This document shows, one piece after another, positions 8,745 to 16,880 of a stretch of 64,000 nt of DNA. The DNA is from GCA-2794515 sp034436155 (GTDB taxonomy: Bacteria > Chloroflexota > Anaerolineae > Aggregatilineales > Phototrophicaceae): contig DAOTVP010000026.1 in NCBI GenBank assembly GCA_034436155.1, forward strand, positions 62,001 to 126,000. Direction: 5' to 3'. Every line of letters starts with the position of its first letter. Positions within the stretch are counted from its first letter, which is position 1. Below the pieces are notes generated by a model. That model saw only the letters and a list, made by a program, of their open reading frames with translations. It was not told where the DNA came from and made no database searches. A program made the translations under genes and the position numbers.

Positions 8745-10666
8745 TGATAACCAAATTATTAATTGCCAATCGGGGCGAAATCGCCTGTCGAATTATCCGC
8801 ACTTGTCGCAAAATGGGGATCCGCACCGTTGCCGTGTATTCAGATGCCGATGCGAATAGCCTCGCGGTCGAAATGGCGGATGAGGCGGTGCATATCGGCA
8901 GGAGCGCCCCCAACGAAAGTTATTTGGTGATGGAGAAGATCATCGCCGTTGCCAAGCAAACAGGCGCAAACGCCATTCATCCGGGCTTCGGATTTTTAGC
9001 CGAAAATGCGACATTCGCGCAAGCGGTTGCCGATGCAGGGCTGATATTCATCGGACCCACCCCATCGGCGATCGAAGCGATGGGCAAAAAACGCGAATCC
9101 AAACTGCTCCTTAAAGATGTGCCATTCGTAGCGGGATACAACGACACCGACCAATCTGACGCGGTATTGATTGCCGCCGCCGAAAAAATCGGCTACCCGA
9201 TTATGGTCAAAGCCTCGGCGGGCGGTGGTGGAAAGGGTATGCGCCGTGTGGATAGTCCCCAAGAGTTGCCCGAAGCCATCGGGACTGCCCGCCGTGAAGC
9301 CAAACAAGCCTTCGGCGATGATACCCTGATTTTAGAGCAATACGTGACCAACCCGCGCCATATCGAAATCCAGATTTTTGGCGATAATCACGGCAATGTC
9401 ATCGCCTTTGGTGAACGTGAATGTAGCATTCAGCGCCGTCATCAAAAAGTGGTCGAAGAAACACCCTCTACAGCATTAGATGATACGTTACGCGCCAAAA
9501 TGTGCGAGACGGCGGTCAATATCGGCAAACAATTGGGGTATGTCAGCGCAGGGACAATCGAATTTTTGCTAGATGACCAAAAACGCTATTACTTCATGGA
9601 GATGAACACGCGCTTACAAGTCGAGCATCCCGTCACCGAGATGATTTTCGGTGTGGATTTGGTCGAATTGCAATTGCGCGTAGCGGGTGAAAATTTCGAT
9701 ATATCGACACTCAACCCCACATCACGCGGTCATGCTATCGAAGTGCGCGTGTATGCAGAAGACCCCGCCAATCAGTTTTTGCCCGTCATCGGCGATATTT
9801 TGCATTGGGCAACGCCCGATTTAGACGGATTACGGGTCGATTCGGGCATTCGTTCTGGCGATGCCATCAGCCCCTATTACGACCCGATGATAGCCAAAAT
9901 CATCGCCTATGGTCAAAATCGGCATGAGGCGATTCGTAAACTGGATTACGCCCTGGCTCAAACGCAATTATTGGGCTTGCGGAATAATATCAACTTTTTA
10001 CGGCGCATTATCACCCACCCCGATCATATCGCAGGACATATCACCACCGGATTTATAGACCAGCATCCCGAATTATTAGCCGATGATACCCATATTCCTA
10101 TCAGTGTGTGGATAGGCGCATCGCTGGCTAAAAGTGATACACAAAACTACTGGCGCAACAATGCCTACCGCCCGATTAAACACAGTTTTAAGTATGGCGA
10201 TACGACCCAAACCGTTTTGCTCACACCGCAAAAATCGGGATACATCGCCCAAATTGGGGATAATACCCATGCGGTGACAGTCAAACGCGATGGAGATAAT
10301 TGGTTGTTGGGCGTAGATGGACACCGCCAAACCATCACCATCATCACGCCAGATGAAATCACATGGTGGATTCATGCCAATGGACAAAGCTATCGGCTCG
10401 ATTGGCAAGACCCGCTCCCAATTCCGCAAAAAGATGCCCATGTCGAGGGGTCATTGCGTGCGCCGATGCCCGGTCAGGTGATTAAAATCGAGGTCGAAAG
10501 TGGGCAACACGTCCAAAAAGGGACGGTGCTGATGATTCTAGAAGCCATGAAGATGGAGCATCGTATCATCGCGCCGTATGATGGAGTCGTCTCGGCGATT
10601 CGTTTTAGCGTGGGGCAATCCGTTCAAGCCGATGCGATTTTGCTCGAATTGCATACAGAGGATTAA
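8744..10666 (+). CDS. Acyl-CoA carboxylase alpha subunit: biotin carboxylase plus biotin carrier
   Basis: A 640-residue two-function subunit. Residues 1-450 are biotin carboxylase: KLLIANRGEIACRII at the start, ATP-grasp loop AGGGGKGMR (about 160-168), ERECSIQRRHQKVVEE and FMEMNTRLQVEHPVTE. The last ~75 residues are a biotinyl domain with EAMKMEH, whose Lys takes biotin. It carboxylates biotin with ATP and bicarbonate and hands it to the beta subunit at 2473-4083. ATG 8744 overlaps the upstream stop and has GGAGGGGG in front, pointing to translational coupling. It ends the atu/liu-like operon. Whether the complex is geranyl- or methylcrotonyl-CoA carboxylase is open. Confidence 0.9.
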   Translation: MITKLLIANRGEIACRIIRTCRKMGIRTVAVYSDADANSLAVEMADEAVHIGRSAPNESYLVMEKIIAVAKQTGANAIHPGFGFLAENATFAQAVADAGLIFIGPTPSAIEAMGKKRESKLLLKDVPFVAGYNDTDQSDAVLIAAAEKIGYPIMVKASAGGGGKGMRRVDSPQELPEAIGTARREAKQAFGDDTLILEQYVTNPRHIEIQIFGDNHGNVIAFGERECSIQRRHQKVVEETPSTALDDTLRAKMCETAVNIGKQLGYVSAGTIEFLLDDQKRYYFMEMNTRLQVEHPVTEMIFGVDLVELQLRVAGENFDISTLNPTSRGHAIEVRVYAEDPANQFLPVIGDILHWATPDLDGLRVDSGIRSGDAISPYYDPMIAKIIAYGQNRHEAIRKLDYALAQTQLLGLRNNINFLRRIITHPDHIAGHITTGFIDQHPELLADDTHIPISVWIGASLAKSDTQNYWRNNAYRPIKHSFKYGDTTQTVLLTPQKSGYIAQIGDNTHAVTVKRDGDNWLLGVDGHRQTITIITPDEITWWIHANGQSYRLDWQDPLPIPQKDAHVEGSLRAPMPGQVIKIEVESGQHVQKGTVLMILEAMKMEHRIIAPYDGVVSAIRFSVGQSVQADAILLELHTED

Positions 10667-10729
10667 AAACACCAACCTGATTTTTATACTTTGGGTTTAT
10701 CATCAAGATATAAAATTGTAGACTGAATA

Positions 10730-10762
10730 GGGACGTTATACGCGCTGTGCGCTAATCGTCCC
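10730..10762. repeat. Core-type intergenic palindrome, copy 1
   Basis: Outer arms GGGACG and CGTCCC enclose an inner part that begins TTATACGCGC and ends GCGCTAAT. It belongs to the dispersed family with a conserved ATATACGC/GCTAAT core and variable arms (others at 10804, 11231, 11302, 14083, 34958, 35028, 53694). The gap 10667-10920 holds this copy, the next one and no gene that I can see. Confidence 0.7.
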
Positions 10763-10803
10763 GTACAGGCGCAACAATTTTAGATAGATTTTTGCTTGTG
10801 TAC

Positions 10804-10827
10804 GGGCGGATTAACGTATATCCGCCC
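10804..10827. repeat. Core-type intergenic palindrome, copy 2 (shortened)
   Basis: Arms GGGCGG and CCGCCC flank ATTAACGTATAT, a minimal form of the family core in the opposite orientation to copy 1. It lies 41 bases from copy 1. Confidence 0.65.
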
Positions 10828-10920
10828 TCAAAAATACCAACCTGTTTTTGAGATACAACAATCATGCTATCTGCATATATCGCCAAAAATGGATTGATAA
10901 ACAATAACAGAGGTGAAATC

Positions 10921-11226
10921 ATGCCCGCTTACGATTATAAATGCCCCAATTGTGACCATCGGTTTGTCGCCCGTCATGGGTTTGATGCCCCGCCACCGCC
11001 CTGCCCCAATTGTGGGCATGGGGATGTGACTCGCGTTATCACCAAAGCGCCCATCGTAGCGGGTGGCATCATGACCCCCGCGGGGACGGCACGCGCCTCT
11101 ACCAAAGAACAATTGCGCGATAAATGGGCAGAAGAAACGCCCAAACTCCGTAAAAAATTGGTGGATAAATTGGGCGAAGATACCGTCCGCAAAAATGCAC
11201 CATCGTTATTCAACAATAACGATTAA
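10921..11226 (+). CDS. FmdB-family zinc ribbon protein
   Basis: A 101-residue protein that starts MPAYDYKCPNCDHRF and carries a second CPNCGHGDVTRVI knuckle. Together these are the four-cysteine zinc ribbon of the FmdB/CxxC regulatory-protein family. The rest is charged and probably helical. ATG 10921 has GAGGTGAAATC before it and is preferred to an upstream in-frame ATG at 10864. The family is proposed to be regulatory but its role is not established. It stands alone between palindrome clusters. Confidence 0.75.
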   Translation: MPAYDYKCPNCDHRFVARHGFDAPPPPCPNCGHGDVTRVITKAPIVAGGIMTPAGTARASTKEQLRDKWAEETPKLRKKLVDKLGEDTVRKNAPSLFNNND

Positions 11227-11230
11227 CAAA

Positions 11231-11280
11231 GGGCGAATATACGCGCCTGTGGATACGCGCCTGTGGCGCTAATTCGCCCC
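11231..11280. repeat. Core-type palindrome, copy 3, with internal duplication
   Basis: Arms GGGCGA and TCGCCC flank a core where ATACGCGCCTGTGG occurs twice in tandem before GCGCTAAT. It looks like slippage inside an element of the family. It lies just past the FmdB gene, in the gap between convergent genes. Confidence 0.65.
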
Positions 11281-11301
11281 TACAATCCCCTAATACTCGT
11301 A

Positions 11302-11331
11302 GGGAACGATTAGCGAAGCGTATATCGTTCC
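11302..11331. repeat. Core-type palindrome, copy 4
   Basis: Arms GGGAACG and CGTTCC enclose ATTAGC, GAA and GCGTATAT. The arms are one base pair longer than in other copies yet still complementary. It lies 28 bases before the end of thiP on the opposite strand. Confidence 0.7.
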
Positions 11332-11359
11332 TAAAAAATCACCTCGTATTGAATACGTG

Positions 11360-13009
11360 TTAAAATTCGCCCACACCACGCGCACGGAGGCGTTCTAATA
11401 TCCAAAAGGCGATGGCACTCACCATGAGCAAGATCACACTCATAGCGAGTGCCTGCCCGTATGTGCCTGCCCGCCCCAAAAAGCGATAAATCACAATCGA
11501 GATAGTTGGCATATCGTTGCGGACGATGAATAACGATGCGCCAAACTCGCCCAAACTGACGGTAAAAGCGAATATCGCCCCTACCATGACCGCCTTGCTG
11601 ACCAACGGCAATTCGAGCCGATACCACCTTACCCACCCCCCTACGCCCAGCATCATCCCCGCCTCGTGAATTTGTTTGGGAATAGCGCGTAAGGCGGGCA
11701 ACACGCTCCGCACCACAAATGGCAAGGCGACCAACGTATGCGAGACGGGTATCAGCCACCATTCAGACCGCCACGCCATCGGCGGGGACGAAAATCCGAT
11801 GATAAAACCAAATCCCAATGTGACGGCGCTGGTGGCAAGTGGCAACATCACCAACGCATCCAACCATCCAAAAAGCCGATTTTTGCGCTGGGTATGCAAT
11901 AACATCGCCAATAACACACCCAATATCACCGCCAACATCGTGGTGATGCTGGCAAATATCACCGAATTTTTGACCGCCTCTATCGGTGGCACATTAAACA
12001 CAGACCCGCGCCCAATCTGTCCTAAATCGGCGAAAAAACGCATCGTAAACCCTGATTTATCGGTCACGGATTGCAGAAATAACGCCAATAACGGCACGAG
12101 CAAAAAGAGCACCATAAAACCAATTGTGATGAAAACGATTACATATTCTGATGATGTGCGTGGTTTACGCGCCATTGCTTTTTGGCTTTGCAAACTCACA
12201 GTTGTGATATTGCGTTGTAGACGGGCATACACATTGAGCGCAACTAACAACATGACCATCTGCACCGATGATAACACCGCCGCCATTGGCAAATTGAATA
12301 AGTTCACGGCTTGATTATAAATTTCGACCTCAATCGTGGCATAGCGCAAGCCACCAAGCAATAAAATCACGCCAAAGCTAGTGAAGGTGAAGGTGAATAC
12401 CAATAATCCAGATGCCCATATCATTGGGCGGATGATGGGGATGCGAATATCGATCCACAAGCGCCACCCACGCGCACCCAATAGTTTCGCCGCCTCTTCG
12501 ATGCGACCACTCTGATTCGCCCAATACCCGTATATCATCCGCAAGGCAAGCGGGTAGTTATAAAACACATGCGCGATGAAAATCATCGTCAGGGTACGTT
12601 CTAACTGAATCGGCGGGCGATCTAACGCCAAAAGCGTCATGGCGAGTTGATTCAACACGCCGTTATCATCTATCAATGCCCGAAATGCCGTTGCCACCAC
12701 CACCGTTGGCAACACAAACGGCAAGGTTGCCAATGTGAGCAAGACCGATTTGAACGGAAATTGATAGCGCGTGAATACAAATGCTGTTGGGATAGCACAT
12801 ATCAACGTCAACAGTGTTGAGATGACGGCTTGCCACAGCGTAAACCACACTGTATCTCGATAATACGAGTTGGTGATGAGGGTCATAAACCCCTCTAATT
12901 GCACGATTCCATCGGGACGCAGGCTTCTATCGAAAATCGCCACCAGTGGATACAAAAAAAATAGGAGCAAAAAAAAGACGGGTATGATATATAACAGACG
13001 GGGGGACAT
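11360..13009 (-). CDS. thiP: Thiamine ABC transporter permease, fused double domain
   Basis: A 549-residue permease with two binding-protein-dependent transport domains in one chain and about twelve hydrophobic segments. The coupling (EAA) loops are EEAAKLLGARGWRLW and HEAGMMLGVGGWVRWY. That is the ThiP layout, also seen in ferric permeases. The TPP riboswitch upstream of its partner thiB settles the substrate as thiamine or a derivative. ATG 13009 has AGGGGGG close before it; an alternative ATG at 13033 forms an ATGA overlap with the thiB stop and would add eight residues. No ThiQ-type ATPase is encoded next to it. Confidence 0.85.
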   Translation of the reverse strand: MSPRLLYIIPVFFLLLFFLYPLVAIFDRSLRPDGIVQLEGFMTLITNSYYRDTVWFTLWQAVISTLLTLICAIPTAFVFTRYQFPFKSVLLTLATLPFVLPTVVVATAFRALIDDNGVLNQLAMTLLALDRPPIQLERTLTMIFIAHVFYNYPLALRMIYGYWANQSGRIEEAAKLLGARGWRLWIDIRIPIIRPMIWASGLLVFTFTFTSFGVILLLGGLRYATIEVEIYNQAVNLFNLPMAAVLSSVQMVMLLVALNVYARLQRNITTVSLQSQKAMARKPRTSSEYVIVFITIGFMVLFLLVPLLALFLQSVTDKSGFTMRFFADLGQIGRGSVFNVPPIEAVKNSVIFASITTMLAVILGVLLAMLLHTQRKNRLFGWLDALVMLPLATSAVTLGFGFIIGFSSPPMAWRSEWWLIPVSHTLVALPFVVRSVLPALRAIPKQIHEAGMMLGVGGWVRWYRLELPLVSKAVMVGAIFAFTVSLGEFGASLFIVRNDMPTISIVIYRFLGRAGTYGQALAMSVILLMVSAIAFWILERLRARGVGEF

Positions 13010-13029
13010 TATCCCCCCTAGAATGATTT

Positions 13030-14064
13030 TCATCGTAGAACAGTCTCTGCCCATGCTTGCAACCACACATCGCGCTTTTCTTCGATGAGGGCGTAATCGA
13101 GCGTCAATGGATTTTCGGGGATAGTCGCATATTCGACATATAAATCGGGCAATATCGCAGTGCTATTCACAGGCAACACCCACATATTGAGGGGAATATC
13201 CTCTTGGAAAGTCGGGCTGAGCGCGAAATCGATGAATTGTTGCGCCAATTCTTGATTTTGCGTCCCGTTGAGGATGCCCATAAATTCAACCTGACGGAAA
13301 CAGGTATCATCGGCGACAATCGCGCCCGTTGGCGCATCTTCGGGGTCTAACTCGCCATAAAATATTTCGGCGAGTGGGCTAGTAGCATAACTCACCACGA
13401 GGGGATAATCCCCGCCCGCGATGCTAAATTCACCGTAATAGGCTTCTGACCATCCCGCCACCGCCAAGACACCGTTATCGGCTAAATCTGACCAAAAATC
13501 GAGGTAGGTATAATCGCCCTCTTCGCCAAACACGGCAATGGTCGCCAATAAAAAGGCTAACCCAGGTGATGAACTGGCGGGATTTTGCACCACCAACATC
13601 CCCTCAAAACGCGGGTCGGTCAAATCGGCTAACGATTGTGGCGCGGTTTCGGCGGTGAATTGGCTTGCATCAAAATTCAAACACACATCGCCATATTGGA
13701 CGGGTGTGACGCGAAATTCGCCCTTATCTAACTGAAATTCGTCTGGCACATCGGCTAACAATGGCGATTCGTAGGGAATAAATAACTCATTGTCTAAGGC
13801 ACGACTGAGGAAGGTGTTATCCACCCCATACAACACATCGCCCAACGGATTGCCAACGGTGAGGATGGATTCATTGACCAACACGCCTGTATCGGCGAGG
13901 CGTAAAATTTCGACGGTGACGTTGTGGTCGGCTTCAAATGCGTCAATGACGGCATCGCTGATATAAAAACTATCATAGGTGATGATTTTGAGGGTGGGTA
14001 TTTCTTGGGCAGAAATGGCGACTGTCCCGAATAGCAAAAACATGAGGAAGAGTAATTTTTTCAT
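13030..14064 (-). CDS. thiB: Thiamine ABC transporter substrate-binding protein
   Basis: A 344-residue extracytoplasmic binding protein. Residues 1-19 are a signal peptide ending at AISA, with no lipobox. The mature part begins TLKIITYDSFYISD, the usual start of ThiB/TbpA, and includes VVQNPASSSPGLAFLL, AGWSEAYYGEF and VVSYATSPLAE. It would bind thiamine (or its phosphates) outside the membrane and deliver it to the permease encoded downstream. AGGAG precedes the start. Expression is controlled by the TPP riboswitch and attenuator at 14186-14332. Confidence 0.9.
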   Translation of the reverse strand: MKKLLFLMFLLFGTVAISAQEIPTLKIITYDSFYISDAVIDAFEADHNVTVEILRLADTGVLVNESILTVGNPLGDVLYGVDNTFLSRALDNELFIPYESPLLADVPDEFQLDKGEFRVTPVQYGDVCLNFDASQFTAETAPQSLADLTDPRFEGMLVVQNPASSSPGLAFLLATIAVFGEEGDYTYLDFWSDLADNGVLAVAGWSEAYYGEFSIAGGDYPLVVSYATSPLAEIFYGELDPEDAPTGAIVADDTCFRQVEFMGILNGTQNQELAQQFIDFALSPTFQEDIPLNMWVLPVNSTAILPDLYVEYATIPENPLTLDYALIEEKRDVWLQAWAETVLR

Positions 14065-14082
14065 AGCTATCTCCTGATACTT

Positions 14083-14112
14083 GGGCGGATATACACGTTG
14101 TTAATCCGCTCC
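14083..14112. repeat. Core-type palindrome, copy 5
   Basis: Arms GGGCGG and CCGCTC (one mismatch) enclose ATATACACG and TTAAT, a slightly decayed member of the family, in the thiB leader between the riboswitch terminator and the ribosome binding site. A second GC-rich imperfect hairpin with GACGCGC, TTTT and GCGCGCC follows at about 14139-14176. Confidence 0.6.
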
Positions 14113-14185
14113 TACTCAAAAATAAATGTGATTATTCGCGCCTGTACGGACGCGCTTTTGCGCGCCCCTGCACGGGTAACACAAT

Positions 14186-14210
14186 CAAAAACACCCCTGC
14201 GTAGGGGTGC
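14186..14210 (-). terminator. Attenuator terminator of the TPP riboswitch
   Basis: On the minus strand CACCCCT, loop ACGC and AGGGGTG are followed by TTTTTGATT, a clear rho-independent terminator about 120 bases before the thiB start. Its left arm (CACCCCTACG) is complementary, with one bulge, to CGTAGGGAGTG at the 3' end of the riboswitch. That gives a ready antiterminator when TPP is absent. Confidence 0.85.
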
Positions 14211-14225
14211 ATAAACATCACTGAG

Positions 14226-14332
14226 ATAGCTCAACACTCCCTACGGCGGCATGACCCGCATCAGGTTCTAGGGTCGGTGTGGCATATACACACCCTCTCA
14301 GCCCGTTTGCACAGACTCCCCTGATTGATTTG
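14226..14332 (-). ncRNA. TPP riboswitch (THI element)
   Basis: The minus strand shows the conserved THI-box blocks in order: AGGGGAGTC, then GGGCTGAGAGGG, then ACCCTAGAACCTGATGC, then GGGTCATGCC and CGTAGGGAGTG. A variable hairpin (GTGTGTATATGCCACAC) separates the second and third blocks. A closing helix UCAA/UUGA is possible. It lies between a good promoter and a rho-independent terminator, so it most likely stops transcription of thiB-thiP when thiamine pyrophosphate is plentiful. Confidence 0.95.
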
Positions 14333-14345
14333 ATTGTTCAACATC

Positions 14346-14374
14346 AGTATAGGACGATTTTCAGGCGCTATCAA
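14346..14374 (-). promoter_or_regulatory. Sigma70-type promoter for the thiamine operon
   Basis: On the minus strand TTGATA (14374-14369) and TATACT (14351-14346) are separated by exactly 17 bases. Transcription would start near 14339, just before the riboswitch. The -35 overlaps the last codons of the CoA-transferase gene, which reads in the same direction. Confidence 0.75.
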
Positions 14375-15171
14375 GACCCATTCAAAAATGTGTGTAGATA
14401 ATCCTCAAACTGCCCCGCATGACACATCTCGACATACTCCATGATAGCGAGTCCGTCTAACGGATAATATGGATAGCAACTGGTGGGATATGCCCCATTG
14501 GGCGCGAGCGCGATAAAATCCACCCCCGCCGATGGGATAATCACCCTATCCACCGATTTTTGGCATCGCTCCACCTTTTTTTCGGCGGTGAAGATGACCG
14601 TTTTGGCACAATAGACCAATTCTAAATCGATGCCTAAATTTTGGTTTATCGCCACATTGCCCATGTTATCGGCTTCGAGGGCATGAATCACCGCTACATC
14701 TATCGGAATGGCGGGGAACGCCGTCAGTGTTTCACCCGTGTACGGGTCTATCACCATTTTCACATCAGGACGCAAGCGAGGCAAATCTGTCCCGACCCAC
14801 GCCGTAGACGGCAAGAACGATACGCCTGATGTTTGGGCTTTTATCCCCCAAACCAAACTGGCTTCGGTCTCTTCGATGACGCGAATCCGACCAGATTGGG
14901 CGAATTCGGTGAACATGGGCGCGAGTCCGAATTCGCTCAGACCGAAATAACACGTCCGTATCGCATCCACACACCCCGCACCGACCAAGATGTCACATTC
15001 CAAACCCATCGTAAAACTGAGCAGGGTTATGTGTTGGGGACGCAAATTTCGATTCAACAAAGCGCGGATAAACGCCATCGGACGGCGATACAATGTCATG
15101 CCACCGACCGCCAAAACGGTTTTATCGGTGATGTGTTGCGTGGCTTCGTCTAAACGGATAAATCGCGTCAT
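14371..15171 (-). CDS. CoA-transferase family protein, alpha-type subunit
   Basis: A 266-residue CoA-transferase family I protein of the glutaconate/IpdA type. It shows VLAVGGMTLYRRPMAFIRAL (about 20-39), ITLLSFTMGLECDILVGAG (about 48-66), ALEADNMGNVAINQN and FTAEKKVE. Such proteins form a heterodimer with a beta-type subunit to move CoA between acids or open a ring CoA thioester. A fitting beta-type gene lies about 5 kb away (20428-21237), not adjacent. The ATG overlaps the stop of the YjbR-like gene, so the two form an operon. The acid substrate is unknown. Confidence 0.75.
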   Translation of the reverse strand: MTRFIRLDEATQHITDKTVLAVGGMTLYRRPMAFIRALLNRNLRPQHITLLSFTMGLECDILVGAGCVDAIRTCYFGLSEFGLAPMFTEFAQSGRIRVIEETEASLVWGIKAQTSGVSFLPSTAWVGTDLPRLRPDVKMVIDPYTGETLTAFPAIPIDVAVIHALEADNMGNVAINQNLGIDLELVYCAKTVIFTAEKKVERCQKSVDRVIIPSAGVDFIALAPNGAYPTSCYPYYPLDGLAIMEYVEMCHAGQFEDYLHTFLNGS

Positions 15172-15542
15172 AAACCGAGTTCTGCCCGTTGTTTTTTGGT
15201 CAGGCTTTTGACGATGAGGTCATACGAATGGTCTATCATGTCTTTGATTTCGTTGTCGGGGATGATGCCGTTGGATACCACCGTGTTCCAGTGGGTTTTA
15301 TTCATGTGATAACCCGGTAACACCGATTTTGGATAGGTTTGGCGCAAGATAATCGCCAATGTGGGGTCACATTTCAGGTTGATGCGCGGTTCATGTTCTT
15401 CTGCTTCAATATCAATGCCCATCAATGCAAAGAGTTTATCGCCAACCTTAAACACCAATGTGTCATCACCAAAGGGATAATCCTCGACTGCATGAGGTTT
15501 GCTCAGACAATAGTCCCAAATCTGTCGTCTATTCAATGGCAT
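15168..15542 (-). CDS. MmcQ/YjbR family protein
   Basis: A 124-residue protein of the MmcQ/YjbR (DUF419) family. The marks are HAVEDYPFGDDTLVFKVGDKLFAL (about 17-40), INLKCDP, and PGYHMNKTHWNTV with the typical conserved NK-HW. The fold resembles a CyaY-like single domain and is often called DNA-binding, but no biochemical role is firm. I prefer the ATG at 15542 (MPLNRRQIWDYC); an upstream GTG/ATG would add eight residues. It overlaps the CoA-transferase gene by four bases. Confidence 0.7.
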   Translation of the reverse strand: MPLNRRQIWDYCLSKPHAVEDYPFGDDTLVFKVGDKLFALMGIDIEAEEHEPRINLKCDPTLAIILRQTYPKSVLPGYHMNKTHWNTVVSNGIIPDNEIKDMIDHSYDLIVKSLTKKQRAELGL

Positions 15543-15632
15543 AATCAGCCCTCTTTGAGAACTCATGAAATAGTGCTACTATGGATAATTATAGCATACA
15601 AATGATGTGTTAGAACATTTGAGAGGCGGATA

Positions 15633-16868
15633 GTGACAATGCGTTTGAGTCGGATAGTAACCATCAGTTTGATTTTAGTGGCATTTGGGTTGGGGTATGT
15701 CATTGGCACACATAACCCTGTGCAACCAGCCATCGCCCAAGAATCACGTACCAGTGATTTATTCACCACCTTATTTGATGTCTACGATATTTTAGAAGCC
15801 CAATACATTGATGATTTAGACACCGAAGCCATGATAGACGGGGCAATTAAAGGTATGGTCGAGGTCTTAGACGACCCCTACACCAATTACATTGAACCCG
15901 AATATTTTCCATTCGTGAACCAGAATTTATCGGGGTCTATTGAAGGGATCGGGGTGGTCATCTCGGAAAATGATGACGGGCGCATCGAAATTATGAATGT
16001 CTTAAACAACACCCCCGCGCAACGCGCTGGATTGCAGGCAGGTGATATTTTTGTGACTGTGAACGGTGAAGATGTCACAGGCATGACGTATCTGGAATTA
16101 TCTTCACGAGTGCGTGGACCCGCAGGCACAACGGTAGACATCGAAATCCAACGAGGCGATATAACCCTAACATTCACCGTAGAACGCGCCCGAATCGAAA
16201 TTCCGAATGTGGAATATGAGGTCTTGGATGGCAACATCGGTTATATCAAATTAGCGCAATTTTCATCGGATGCGCGTGAGAAAATCAACCAAGCCCTCGA
16301 TGCGTTGGATGTAGATAGTCTGAATGGTTTAATATTCGATTTGCGCGATAATCCGGGCGGGTATCTCTCGGCGGCGGTCGAAATTGCGGGTTTATTCCTC
16401 GAAGAGGGTGTGGTGTTGGTCGAGGAATTTGGTGATGGGACACGCCAACGTTTTGAAATTCGGGATGGACAAGGGATTCAAATTTTAGAAGATAATACTG
16501 TCCGTCCATATGTCGCCAATGCGAGACATGTCGGCGCAGATATTCCAGTCGTGGTCTTGGTGAATGGCAACAGCGCCAGCGCATCCGAATTGGTGGCAGG
16601 CGCATGGCAAGATAATGGCACCGTGACCATCATCGGCGAGACAACCTTTGGCAAAGGCACAGTGCAATTACAATCACCGCTCGGAAATGGCGGTGGCTTG
16701 CGTTATACCATCGCCCGTTGGCTGACACCGAATGGCGCATGGATCACCGATATTGGCATCACGCCCGATATCGAAGTCATCCTGACCAGAGACATGATCA
16801 CCAATAACCAAGATACACAACTCAAAGCCGCACTTGAATATTTATCCAACATGATTGTGGAACGTTAA
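15633..16868 (+). CDS. S41 family C-terminal processing peptidase (CtpA-like), copy 1
   Basis: A 411-residue secreted or membrane-anchored serine protease. A hydrophobic anchor/signal spans about 8-35. A PDZ domain (about 105-185) contains GIEGIGVVISE and GLQAGDIFVTVNGEDVTGM. The catalytic part has NGNSASASELVAGA (nucleophile Ser) and ETTFGKGTVQ (general-base Lys), the Ser-Lys dyad of tail-specific proteases. The start is GTG 15633 with GAGAGG six bases before, or ATG 15639. It lies 12 bases before a close paralogue, a tandem duplication in one operon. Confidence 0.9.
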   Translation: MTMRLSRIVTISLILVAFGLGYVIGTHNPVQPAIAQESRTSDLFTTLFDVYDILEAQYIDDLDTEAMIDGAIKGMVEVLDDPYTNYIEPEYFPFVNQNLSGSIEGIGVVISENDDGRIEIMNVLNNTPAQRAGLQAGDIFVTVNGEDVTGMTYLELSSRVRGPAGTTVDIEIQRGDITLTFTVERARIEIPNVEYEVLDGNIGYIKLAQFSSDAREKINQALDALDVDSLNGLIFDLRDNPGGYLSAAVEIAGLFLEEGVVLVEEFGDGTRQRFEIRDGQGIQILEDNTVRPYVANARHVGADIPVVVLVNGNSASASELVAGAWQDNGTVTIIGETTFGKGTVQLQSPLGNGGGLRYTIARWLTPNGAWITDIGITPDIEVILTRDMITNNQDTQLKAALEYLSNMIVER

Positions 16869-16880
16869 AAAGGATAACCT

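Noticed and set aside
14139..14176. Second terminator or riboswitch expression platform in the thiB leader
   Set aside because: The hairpin has several mismatches and no T tract. It looks like a repeat related to 18599-18618 and is not needed to explain control by thiamine pyrophosphate.
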